Below, piece after piece: positions 32,994-39,708 of a stretch of DNA of 39,708 bases (positions are counted from its first letter, which is position 1; the number at the start of each line of letters is the position of its first letter). Made by a program: the position numbers and the translations under genes. The DNA is from an uncultured Coriobacteriaceae bacterium (GTDB lineage: Bacteria > Actinomycetota > Coriobacteriia > Coriobacteriales > Eggerthellaceae), in NCBI GenBank assembly GCA_900552365.1, contig URZP01000006.1:1-39708 (forward strand), in the 5' to 3' direction. The notes beneath the pieces are model-generated. The model worked only from the letters and a program-made list of their open reading frames with translations. It was not told the DNA's origin and searched no databases.

Positions 32994-33742
32994 GCACCCA
33001 TCACCTGTCCTTCGCTTGCCGCCTTGCAGGCAGCGACTCCATCGGCAACGCTCAACGTGCCTTCATATACCGCGCGTCCCGTGATGACGCCCTCGATGCT
33101 TTCCGCCACGGGCGCCAAACGTTCGATATCGGCCACGCTTGCCACGCCGCCACTAGCGATGACGGGGTGCCCGAACGCCTGTGCCATGGCGACGTACGCC
33201 GCCGGATCGATACCGGTTTGCATGCCGTCACGCGCGATGTCGGTGTAAACCACATGGCGGAAACCCGCCTCGCCCATGACCCTGGCCAGATAGGTTGCCG
33301 CAACGCCGGAACCCTCGATCCAGCCCGACACCGCAACCTCGCCGCCCTTCGCATCGATGCCGGCGGTTAGCCTGTCGCCGCCGACGGCCTCGACAGCAGC
33401 ACGCGCAAGGTCGGGGTCATTCACCAAAGCGGTGCCCAAAACCATGCGAGCCGCGCCCACATCTGCAAGGCGCTTGAGCGTCTCGAGCGAGCGGATGCCA
33501 CCGCCGATTTCAACCGAAAGCGACGTCTCACGCACAATGCGCTCAACCACGGCTATATTGAGCGGGTTTCCCGTTCGAGCGCCGTCAAGGTCGACCACGT
33601 GAATCCAAGAAGCGCCCTGTTCCTCGAACAGACGAGCCTGCGCGACGGGGTCGTCGTTGTAAACCGTAACCAGGTTGTAGTCGCCCTTGGCGAGGCGAAC
33701 CGCCTTGCCGCCAAGGATATCGATTGCAGGAAGCAGGTACAT
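32987..33742 (-). CDS. hisA: ProFAR isomerase (phosphoribosylformimino-AICAR ribotide isomerase)
   Basis: An Amadori isomerase of step 4. The 251-aa TIM barrel has the catalytic Asp in LPAIDILGGKAVRL and the second in TAGIDAKGGEVAVSGW, and the phosphate-binding IGGGIRSLETL and IASGGVASVADI. In actinobacteria some HisA homologues (PriA) also serve tryptophan synthesis; that cannot be excluded by eye. AAAGGCG precedes the ATG. It is preceded by a 238-bp structured gap and overlaps hisF. Confidence 0.96.
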   Translation of the reverse strand: MYLLPAIDILGGKAVRLAKGDYNLVTVYNDDPVAQARLFEEQGASWIHVVDLDGARTGNPLNIAVVERIVRETSLSVEIGGGIRSLETLKRLADVGAARMVLGTALVNDPDLARAAVEAVGGDRLTAGIDAKGGEVAVSGWIEGSGVAATYLARVMGEAGFRHVVYTDIARDGMQTGIDPAAYVAMAQAFGHPVIASGGVASVADIERLAPVAESIEGVITGRAVYEGTLSVADGVAACKAASEGQVMGAC

Positions 33743-33773
33743 GAAACGCCTTTCGTTTCGGTTTGTTATTGAG

Positions 33774-33879
33774 GGTCGGCTTGAGGAGGGGCTTCGTTCG
33801 CTGTACTCGCTCTTACGCGCGGTCGACTTGCATCACCGCCTGGCTGCGTAGGCGAACTGCGCCCCTCCTAAACCCGACC
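33774..33879. repeat. Long imperfect inverted repeat in the hisH-hisA gap
   Basis: GGTCGG (33774-33779) pairs with CCGACC (33874-33879), then GGAGGGGC (33785-33792) with GCCCCTCC (33861-33868), and GTTCGC (33796-33801) with GCGAAC (33852-33857). The 106-bp element lies within the operon in the 33743-33980 gap, which has no gene. It contains ACTCGCTCTTACGC, close to a stretch in the element at 36394-36429. The remaining 100 bp are AT-richer and featureless. Confidence 0.75.
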
Positions 33880-33980
33880 TTGCACCTTATTCAAAGCAAA
33901 TTATTTATCAATAACCGCTATCGCGAACTCTTTTCTAAGCGAATGAGGCGGTTCAAACTTAACAGGGCTTGGGTATTTCT

Positions 33981-34625
33981 TTAGCTCTTCGCCAGGTTGG
34001 CGAAGTTGCGCAAGAGGCGCATGCCCGCATCCGAGCTTTTCTCGGGATGAAACTGAACACCGAATGCGCGATCACCGAACGACGCCGCGCTGGGAAACGC
34101 GATGCTATGCGCCGTATGCGCAAGATCGGCTTCACCCGATGGAACGACGTAACTATGCGTGAAATAGAAATACTCGCCCGACTCAATGCCATCGAACAGC
34201 TCGGATTTCTGACCGCGACCAGTGAGCTCGATCGTATTCCAACCCACATGCGGTACCTTGAACGAACGGCCGCGTGCATCGGTTTTCGGGATAAGATCGA
34301 CCGTCCCCGGCAGAAGTCCCAGGCCACGAGCAGGAAAAGCCGCAGAAGCACCTTCCACGCCGAACTCGAACATAAGCTGCATCCCCAAACAGATGCCTAA
34401 AAACGGCACGCCCGCGCGAACGCGATCGGCGATGGCGTCCATCTGGCCAAGCTCATTCATGGTGGCGACGGCATCGGCAAACGCGCCCACACCCGGCAGC
34501 ACAATGGCATCCGCACGCGCGATCTCGGCCGCATCGGACGTGATGCGCGCATCAGCGCCCACCGCAACAAGCCCGCGCTCAACAGACAGTAAATTGCCCT
34601 TTTGATAATCAACGACAGCGATCAT
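33981..34625 (-). CDS. hisH: Imidazole glycerol phosphate synthase, glutaminase subunit
   Basis: Releases ammonia from glutamine for HisF. A 214-aa class I glutamine amidotransferase with nucleophile Cys in FLGICLGMQLMFE and the His-Glu pair in VQFHPEKSSDAG, plus VLPGVGAFADAV at the oxyanion strand. AGGAGA precedes the ATG. It is separated from hisA by the structured gap; the two subunits would still be on one transcript. Confidence 0.98.
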   Translation of the reverse strand: MIAVVDYQKGNLLSVERGLVAVGADARITSDAAEIARADAIVLPGVGAFADAVATMNELGQMDAIADRVRAGVPFLGICLGMQLMFEFGVEGASAAFPARGLGLLPGTVDLIPKTDARGRSFKVPHVGWNTIELTGRGQKSELFDGIESGEYFYFTHSYVVPSGEADLAHTAHSIAFPSAASFGDRAFGVQFHPEKSSDAGMRLLRNFANLAKS

Positions 34626-34661
34626 CGGCTTCTCCTAAACCAGCGCCCTTGGCGCCAAACC

Positions 34662-35273
34662 CTACAGCGCGCCCTTCGTGGAGGGAAGCGCATCGCCCAT
34701 GCGGGCGTCGTGCTCGCAAGCCATGCGCATCGCACGCGCCACGGCCTTGAACATGCCCTCAATGATGTGATGGACGTTCTCGCCCGCCAACTGGCGAATG
34801 TGCAGCGTGACGCCGGCGTTGGTTGCGAAGGCGATGAAGAACTCCTTGGCAAGCTGGGCGTCGAACGAGCCAACCATGACGGGCGGAAGCGGCGCATCCA
34901 TATACAGCGCGCCGCGCCCCGAAATGTCGACAGCGGCAAGGATCAGGGCCTCGTCCATGGGAAGGGCGATGTCGCCGAAGCGACGGATGCCGCGCTTGTC
35001 GCCCAACGCCGAAGCGAATGCCTGACCCAAAACGATTCCGCAGTCCTCAACCGTGTGGTGGCCGTCCACCTCGAGGTCGCCCTTTGCAACCAGATTCATA
35101 TCGAACAAGCCATGGCGCGAGAACGCCGTCAGCATGTGATCGAAGAAGCCGATGCCCGTCTCGATGGAAGACGCGCCCGCGCCGTCAAGATCAAGCGAAA
35201 GCGTGATGTCGGTTTCCTTGGTTTTGCGGGCGATCTGCGCCGTGCGCGAACCCTGCTCCTCCACCGTTGCCAT
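34662..35273 (-). CDS. hisB: Imidazoleglycerol-phosphate dehydratase
   Basis: Removes water from IGP to imidazole acetol phosphate. The 203-aa monofunctional form has both Mn-binding repeats: FFDHMLTAFSRHGLFD with DGHHTVEDCGI, and later HHIIEGMFKAVARAM. No phosphatase domain is fused, so histidinol-phosphate phosphatase must be encoded elsewhere. It starts 1 bp after the hisC stop with AAGGAAG upstream. Confidence 0.98.
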   Translation of the reverse strand: MATVEEQGSRTAQIARKTKETDITLSLDLDGAGASSIETGIGFFDHMLTAFSRHGLFDMNLVAKGDLEVDGHHTVEDCGIVLGQAFASALGDKRGIRRFGDIALPMDEALILAAVDISGRGALYMDAPLPPVMVGSFDAQLAKEFFIAFATNAGVTLHIRQLAGENVHHIIEGMFKAVARAMRMACEHDARMGDALPSTKGAL

Positions 35274-35274
35274 A

Positions 35275-36348
35275 TCAGCTTCCTTTCACAATCCGACCGA
35301 GCTCCAACAAAAACTTGCCGTTTTCTTCCGGCGACCCAACAGAGATTCGCAGGCAATTCTCCAGATACTGCGACTTCGAGAAGTCGCGAACAAGAACCCC
35401 CGCATCCAACAACTTCTGCCAAACCTCGCCGGCATCCGTCAAACGAACGAGCACGTAGTTCGAATCGGACGGCCAAACCTCAATGCCGCCGATGGCGGAA
35501 ATCCCCTCAACGAGCTTTCCACGTTCCTCGATGATGTGATCGACGCTTTTCTCGAATCGCGCGCGGTTCTTGTAAACAACCTGGCCAATGGCCTGAGACA
35601 CGGCATCGACCGAATAAGGCTGACGCACCTTCTTGAACTCGTTGATAACGCCCTCGCTGCCCAAAAGATAGCCAAGGCGCGCACCCGCCAAGCTGAACGC
35701 CTTCGAGAACGTACGCAGTACCACCAGGTTATCGTACTCGTTCAGAAGCGGGCGCACGGTACGACGCGAGAATTCGAAATAAGCCTCGTCAACCATGACC
35801 AGCGTGTCGCTTGCGTCAAGAACGCGACGCACGAACTCTTCACTGGCAAGGTCGCCCGTCGGATTGTTGGGGCTGGTGATGATCAGGTAATCGATGTCAC
35901 CTTTCGCCACGCGCTGAACGACGGCATCCTCATCGATGCTGAAATCAGGCAAACGCGGGATGTCGACCACGTTGGTGCGCGTGAGCATGGCGTTGTACGC
36001 GTACACCGAAAACGTGGGCGGAATGTTCAGCATGGTGCGCCCCGGACCGCCGTACGCCAAAGCGATGTTGAACAGCAACTCGTCGCCGCCATTGCCCACG
36101 ATGACGTTGTCGCGGTCAAGGCCGTTCGCCTCGGCGATGAGGTCTCGCAGGCCGTTCGCCAGCGGATCGGGATAACGGTTGAGGTGAACCTTGCGGATCT
36201 CATGCTCAATCTCGCGACGGACTTCCTGATCAACATCGTCAGGATTCTCGTTCGCCGAGATCATGACCTCGGCGGGGATGTATTTCGGGTCGTACGGCAC
36301 CACGCCGGCCAAATTCGGCGCCGATGCACGTATCGGGTGCTTAGGCAT
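35275..36348 (-). CDS. hisC: Histidinol-phosphate aminotransferase
   Basis: A PLP enzyme converting imidazole acetol phosphate to histidinol phosphate. The 357-aa fold-type I protein has the PLP-binding Lys in RTFSKAFSLAGARLGY, the NANENP start, VGNGGDELL, SPNNPTGD and the closing CLRISVGSPEEN. AGGAAGA precedes the ATG. It lies 59 bp after hisD. Confidence 0.96.
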   Translation of the reverse strand: MPKHPIRASAPNLAGVVPYDPKYIPAEVMISANENPDDVDQEVRREIEHEIRKVHLNRYPDPLANGLRDLIAEANGLDRDNVIVGNGGDELLFNIALAYGGPGRTMLNIPPTFSVYAYNAMLTRTNVVDIPRLPDFSIDEDAVVQRVAKGDIDYLIITSPNNPTGDLASEEFVRRVLDASDTLVMVDEAYFEFSRRTVRPLLNEYDNLVVLRTFSKAFSLAGARLGYLLGSEGVINEFKKVRQPYSVDAVSQAIGQVVYKNRARFEKSVDHIIEERGKLVEGISAIGGIEVWPSDSNYVLVRLTDAGEVWQKLLDAGVLVRDFSKSQYLENCLRISVGSPEENGKFLLELGRIVKGS

Positions 36349-36393
36349 TTTTCTCTTCCTATATTGCGATTATCTTTTTTTAACAAGGGGCGA

Positions 36394-36429
36394 CGCGACT
36401 CGCTCGTTTACGCTTCGCTAGAACTCGCG
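36394..36429. repeat. Repeat-like element across the hisD stop codon
   Basis: The 36-bp stretch starts CGCGACTCGCTCGTT and ends GAACTCGCG, bounded by complementary CGCGA/TCGCG. It resembles the 32-bp repeats at 17032 and 17177 (GGCTCGCTCGTT...GGAACTCG). It encodes the final residues of HisD (SSSEA) and its stop. Confidence 0.55.
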
Positions 36430-37709
36430 ATCGCTGCCAATCTGAGCTCGACACTGTGCGCATGCGCCCAAAGACCCTCGCGCTGAGCGATGGCGACAAC
36501 CGCCTTGCCGTCCTGCGAAAGCGCCTCAGGCGAATACTGGATGACGCTGGACTTCTTGATGAACTCATCAACCGAAAGCGGGCTTGAGAAGCGGGCCGTG
36601 CCGCCGGTGGGAAGCGTGTGATTCGGGCCTGCGACGTAATCGCCAACAGCCTCGGGAGTCCACTCGCCCATGAAGATGGCACCGGCGTGACGGATCTTAC
36701 CCAGCGCCTCCTGCGGGTTCTTGATGTGCAGCTCAAGGTGCTCGGGAGCGATGACGTTCACGGCCTGGAGTGCCTGCGCGCGGTCGTTGCACACAACGAC
36801 CAGGCCTTCGTTGTCAAGCGACGCGGTGGTGATGTCGGCGCGCGTGGATTCCTTCATGTGCTGGGCAACCGCGGCCTCCACGGCATCGGCGTACTCAGCC
36901 GAGAACGTGACCAAGTAGCAGCTTGCCAGCGGGTCGTGCTCGGCCTGGGCCATAAGGTCGATAGCAACCAGCGCAGGGTCGGCAGTTTCGTCAGCAACGA
37001 CACATACCTCGGAAGGACCGGCGATCATGTCGATTCCCACGTCACCCGAAACAAGCTTCTTCGCAGCGGCCACGAACGCGTTGCCCGGACCCGTGATCTT
37101 GTCGACCGCGGAGATCTGCTCGGTGCCGTACGCAAGCGCGGCCACCGCCTGAGCGCCGCCCACGCGGTAGATCTCGGTGACGCCGGATAGCTCGGCAGCC
37201 TTAAGTACGGCAGGATCGAGCGAACCGTCCTTGGTAGGCGGATTCACCACGGCGATGCGCGACACGCCCGCAACCGAAGCGGGAATGGCGTTCATCAGCA
37301 GCGTGGAGGGATACAGCGCGCGACCGCCGGGAACGTAAATGCCCACGGAGTCGATCGGACGAACCAAAGCGCCAACGATCGCGCCGTTCGAGCGCGTCTC
37401 GATCCAGCTCTGTTGAAGCTGACGCTCATGGAACTCGCGAATCTGCGCGGCAGCATGTTCAAGAGCCTGAGACAACTCCTTTGGGCACTTGGCCACAGCC
37501 TGATCGATCTCTTCCTGAGAAACGCGGAAACGCTCAAGATCGACGCCGTCGAACTTCGACGTGTACTCGCGAACAGCCTCGTCGCCGCGCTCGCGCACGT
37601 CCTCGACGATAGCGGTTGCAGCGGTCAGCGCCTTCGCGTTGAACGCGCTCTTGCGCTGCAGGTGCTTATTGGAGAAAACCTCTTCTTTATTCAGAACAAC
37701 TCGACGCAT
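36408..37709 (-). CDS. hisD: Histidinol dehydrogenase
   Basis: A zinc enzyme that oxidises histidinol to histidine in two NAD steps. The 433-aa protein has IDMIAGPSEVCVVADETADP, the GPGNAFVAAAKKLV stretch, the EHLELH motif and FMGEWTPEAVGDYVAGPNHTLPTGG in pieces, covering the zinc and catalytic His/Glu sites. AGAGG precedes the ATG. Its last codons lie in a repeat-like element, so the C-terminal SSSEA end may not be ancestral. Confidence 0.97.
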   Translation of the reverse strand: MRRVVLNKEEVFSNKHLQRKSAFNAKALTAATAIVEDVRERGDEAVREYTSKFDGVDLERFRVSQEEIDQAVAKCPKELSQALEHAAAQIREFHERQLQQSWIETRSNGAIVGALVRPIDSVGIYVPGGRALYPSTLLMNAIPASVAGVSRIAVVNPPTKDGSLDPAVLKAAELSGVTEIYRVGGAQAVAALAYGTEQISAVDKITGPGNAFVAAAKKLVSGDVGIDMIAGPSEVCVVADETADPALVAIDLMAQAEHDPLASCYLVTFSAEYADAVEAAVAQHMKESTRADITTASLDNEGLVVVCNDRAQALQAVNVIAPEHLELHIKNPQEALGKIRHAGAIFMGEWTPEAVGDYVAGPNHTLPTGGTARFSSPLSVDEFIKKSSVIQYSPEALSQDGKAVVAIAQREGLWAHAHSVELRLAAIASSSEA

Positions 37710-37771
37710 TCGAATTACCTCTTCCCTTTATCGACGTGCTGTTGGTTAATCGTTTATCGAAATGCCGGCGA

Positions 37772-39442
37772 TCAGCTCGAAACCGAACCGCCCGCGGTGA
37801 CCTTCAATTCCCGACCGGCAACTTGACGGCCAAGCTCCTCAGCCAATCCTCTCACGCGGTCGTCCGTTCGAAAACTGCAGACATTGGCGAAGAAGCGCGC
37901 GGTTGAGGACATGACCTCGTCAACAATGACCAGATTGTTCTCGCGCAGCGTGCGCCCCGTGGCCGTGATGTCGACGATGCAGTCGGACATGCCCGTCAGC
38001 GGGCCAAGCTCGATGTTGCCGTTAAGCTTGACGATTTCGACCTGCGTGCCTTTTCGGCCGAAGAATGCCTGAGTGATGCGCGGGTATTTCGTGGTGACGC
38101 GCAGGCTGCCAAGCTTGCGGTAGCGTTCCTCGACCGCTTCCGCAGCGCCCTCGCGCTGAGCGACAATGAAACGACATCCACCGAAACAAAGGTCGGTAAG
38201 CTCGACGACGTCAGCGCCGGTTTCGATGAGCGAGTCCTCGCCGCAGATGCCGCAATCGGCAGCGCCCATCTCGACGAAGACCGGCGCATCGGAAGGACGC
38301 ACGATGATGTACTCGACACCCGGGTTCTTGATGATCAGCTGCCTGCCCGGGTCGTCCAAACCCGTGACGTCAAGACCGGCCTGCGCCAGCACGTCGATGG
38401 CATCGGGATTGAGCGAACCTTTGGGAACCGCAATGCGAAGCGGGCGCTGATCAGGAGAGTCGGCCGCCACGCTTGCCGCCTGCATAGCTTCATCCAAATA
38501 GAACGCGAAGCCGGCGGCGGGACGGCTGCAGCCGAAGTTCCCCAACATGTTGTCATAACGGCCACCGCTTCCCAAAGGTATGCCCAAGCTGGGCGAAAAC
38601 GCCTCGAATACGACGCCCGTGTAGTAATCGAACGAGCTCATGACCGAGAAATCGATGAGGATGTTGCTGGCCAGACCCTCCTTGACCAGCAAGTCGTAGG
38701 TGGCCTCGAAATCGTCGAGCCTCTGCGCGCACCCAAGCGGAGACGCCAGCGCGCGAACCTGCTCGATGGCCTCGCGGCCGCCGCGAATACGCGCAAGCCT
38801 GCGAATGGCATCGGCGAAAACAGGCGCCGCTGCACCAGGAACGCCGGGCTCGGTAAGTTTGTCGATCTCGACGAAATTTGAAGCATGGAACGCCTCGAGC
38901 ACCGCCTCGCTCCACGCGGGGTCGGCAGCGCTGGCGTTGATCAGCGAGCGAAGAACGCCCACCGTGGCAAGCGACAGCTTGTAGTCGCGAACACCGGCAA
39001 GGTCAAGCGTTTGCGCGAACAGGGACACAACCTCGGCGTCGGCCGCAGGGCCCTCCTCACCGATGCACTCGATGCCGATCTGGGTGCGTTCGCGCACGTT
39101 AGCGCGCTGACGGCCCTCAGCTTCACGGAAGACGCGCTGCATATAGCGGAAGCGAAACGGGCCGGGTTGGTTGCCCAAGCGCGTTGCGCACATGCGCGCA
39201 ACCTGAAGGGTGACGTCGGGGCGCATGGTAACCAAATCACCCTTGGCGTCGAAGAATTTGAAAGGTGACGCGGGGATACGACCGCCCGCCTGCATGGCGG
39301 ACAGCCTCTCAAGGGTAGGCGTTTCGATAGGCAGGTAGCCGCGCGCCGCAAAGCAATCCTGAACTGCGCGTTCGATAGCTTCGCGCGCGATTGCCTCGTC
39401 GGCAAGAACATCGCGGAAACCCGCCGGTGTCACAAATTCCAT
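37772..39442 (-). CDS. HisZ-HisG fusion: ATP phosphoribosyltransferase with its regulatory subunit in one chain
   Basis: A 556-aa protein. Residues 1 to about 325 are HisZ-like, a histidyl-tRNA-synthetase-related domain (TPAGFRDVLADEA, ETPTLERLSAMQ, MRPDVTLQVARM, motif-2-like RFRYMQRVFRE, GIPLGSGGRYDNML). From about residue 332 the sequence is short-form HisG: RIAVPKGSLNPDAIDVL, GICGEDSLIE, KYPRITQAFF and the P-loop-like DIVDITATGRTLRENNL (in part). HisZ and short HisG are usually separate subunits of a hetero-octamer; here no stop separates them. The enzyme starts histidine synthesis from ATP and PRPP and should be feedback-inhibited by histidine through the HisZ part. A frame error joining two genes is unlikely, since the junction is an ordinary linker. 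Confidence 0.92.
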   Translation of the reverse strand: MEFVTPAGFRDVLADEAIAREAIERAVQDCFAARGYLPIETPTLERLSAMQAGGRIPASPFKFFDAKGDLVTMRPDVTLQVARMCATRLGNQPGPFRFRYMQRVFREAEGRQRANVRERTQIGIECIGEEGPAADAEVVSLFAQTLDLAGVRDYKLSLATVGVLRSLINASAADPAWSEAVLEAFHASNFVEIDKLTEPGVPGAAAPVFADAIRRLARIRGGREAIEQVRALASPLGCAQRLDDFEATYDLLVKEGLASNILIDFSVMSSFDYYTGVVFEAFSPSLGIPLGSGGRYDNMLGNFGCSRPAAGFAFYLDEAMQAASVAADSPDQRPLRIAVPKGSLNPDAIDVLAQAGLDVTGLDDPGRQLIIKNPGVEYIIVRPSDAPVFVEMGAADCGICGEDSLIETGADVVELTDLCFGGCRFIVAQREGAAEAVEERYRKLGSLRVTTKYPRITQAFFGRKGTQVEIVKLNGNIELGPLTGMSDCIVDITATGRTLRENNLVIVDEVMSSTARFFANVCSFRTDDRVRGLAEELGRQVAGRELKVTAGGSVSS

Positions 39443-39478
39443 TTTTAACTCTCGCCTCGTCTTCGGTCGGACGCCGTG

Positions 39479-39484
39479 ATTATA
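39479..39484 (-). promoter_or_regulatory. Possible second his-operon -10 box
   Basis: A perfect TATAAT on the minus strand, 37 bp before the hisZG ATG. No good -35 is found at 16-18 bp, so it may be fortuitous. Confidence 0.35.
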
Positions 39485-39581
39485 GGAGGTTCAAAGGAAG
39501 ACGCTCGGACGATCGGGCGACATTTTGCACAGACGTAACGCAGGCATCAGAAGCGTGTCGAACCCTTCCTTCGATGTTTGT

Positions 39582-39609
39582 ACTTTACCACGATAGAGTG
39601 CTAAAGCAA
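39582..39609 (-). promoter_or_regulatory. Putative his-operon promoter with a shared 13-bp motif
   Basis: Minus strand TTGCTT (39604-39609), 16 bp, then TAAAGT (39582-39587) with TGG before it (extended -10). The plus-strand 13-mer TAGAGTGCTAAAG (39594-39606) covers the -35 and spacer and is identical to the sequence in the amino-acid transporter operator at 8912-8924. The leader to hisZG is about 130 nt; no T-box motif or histidine-rich leader peptide was seen. The last 99 bp of the window (39610-39708) show no gene. Confidence 0.55.
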
Positions 39610-39708
39610 GGCAGTAATCCCTCTTTCACAATGCCTGCATAAAAGAACACACGCAGGGAAGAGCCTCTTGCGCGCAACCTCCTTCCCGCGATAAACTTCG
39701 CTGGCAAT

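Noticed and set aside
39443..39590. T-box or histidine attenuator before hisZG
   Set aside because: No conserved T-box core, no run of histidine codons in a leader peptide, and no terminator-antiterminator pair could be seen.

Overview
The window (39.7 kb, GC-rich, no sequence identity supplied) reads as a chromosomal segment of a high-GC Gram-positive anaerobe, most likely a Coriobacteriia/Eggerthellaceae-type actinobacterium. This rests on protein style (Rho with a long Ala/Lys/Arg/Asn-rich N-terminal extension, LytR-CpsA-Psr and NlpC/P60 wall proteins, a four-cluster ferredoxin, short-form HisG with HisZ) and on the rpsB-tsf, pyrH-frr-uppS-cdsA-dxr core typical of actinobacteria. The genus cannot be fixed from the sequence. 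Nearly all genes lie on the minus strand; the exceptions are one GNAT acetyltransferase, a TSUP-family permease, a decayed transporter fragment and engB.

Left to right: (1) 1-3837, the pyrH-frr-uppS-cdsA-dxr run (UMP kinase, ribosome recycling, undecaprenyl-PP synthase, CDP-DAG synthase, truncated DXP reductoisomerase). (2) 3920-5320, a membrane-anchored HtrA-type protease; 5620-6297, a GNAT enzyme. (3) 6309-8832, a polar amino-acid ABC importer (binding lipoprotein, permease, ATPase) behind a promoter with a perfect 11+11 bp palindrome. (4) 9108-13947, accessory genes: a polyferredoxin, a TSUP permease, a DUF308/HdeD-like membrane protein, an MFS remnant, lgt, a Cys-rich small protein and a NifU-type scaffold. 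(5) 14018-18884, envelope and translation genes: LCP protein, murA, tsf, rpsB, with a repeated element between murA and tsf. (6) 19082-21541, an unusual P1B-type ATPase without CPC motif beside a small DUF6110-like membrane protein; this pair resembles ferrosome (fez) loci. (7) 21951-24872, engB, GNAT, RNase HI, NlpC/P60 hydrolase. (8) 25141-31438, an operon of transaldolase, rho, sppA and a divergent methionyl-tRNA-synthetase-like protein. (9) 31885-39442, a histidine cluster hisZG-D-C-B-H-A-F-I, ending at a strong terminator.

Most notable points: the fez-like ATPase/DUF6110 pair with a DtxR-box-like palindrome upstream; a HisZ-HisG fusion in one polypeptide; an identical 13-mer in the promoter regions of the amino-acid transporter and the his operon, suggesting one shared regulator; and a MetRS-like protein with a degenerate KMSKS loop. 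I saw no tRNA, rRNA, CRISPR array, insertion sequence or recognisable riboswitch. All coordinates were read by eye from the sequence; family assignments are from recognised motifs, not from database searches.
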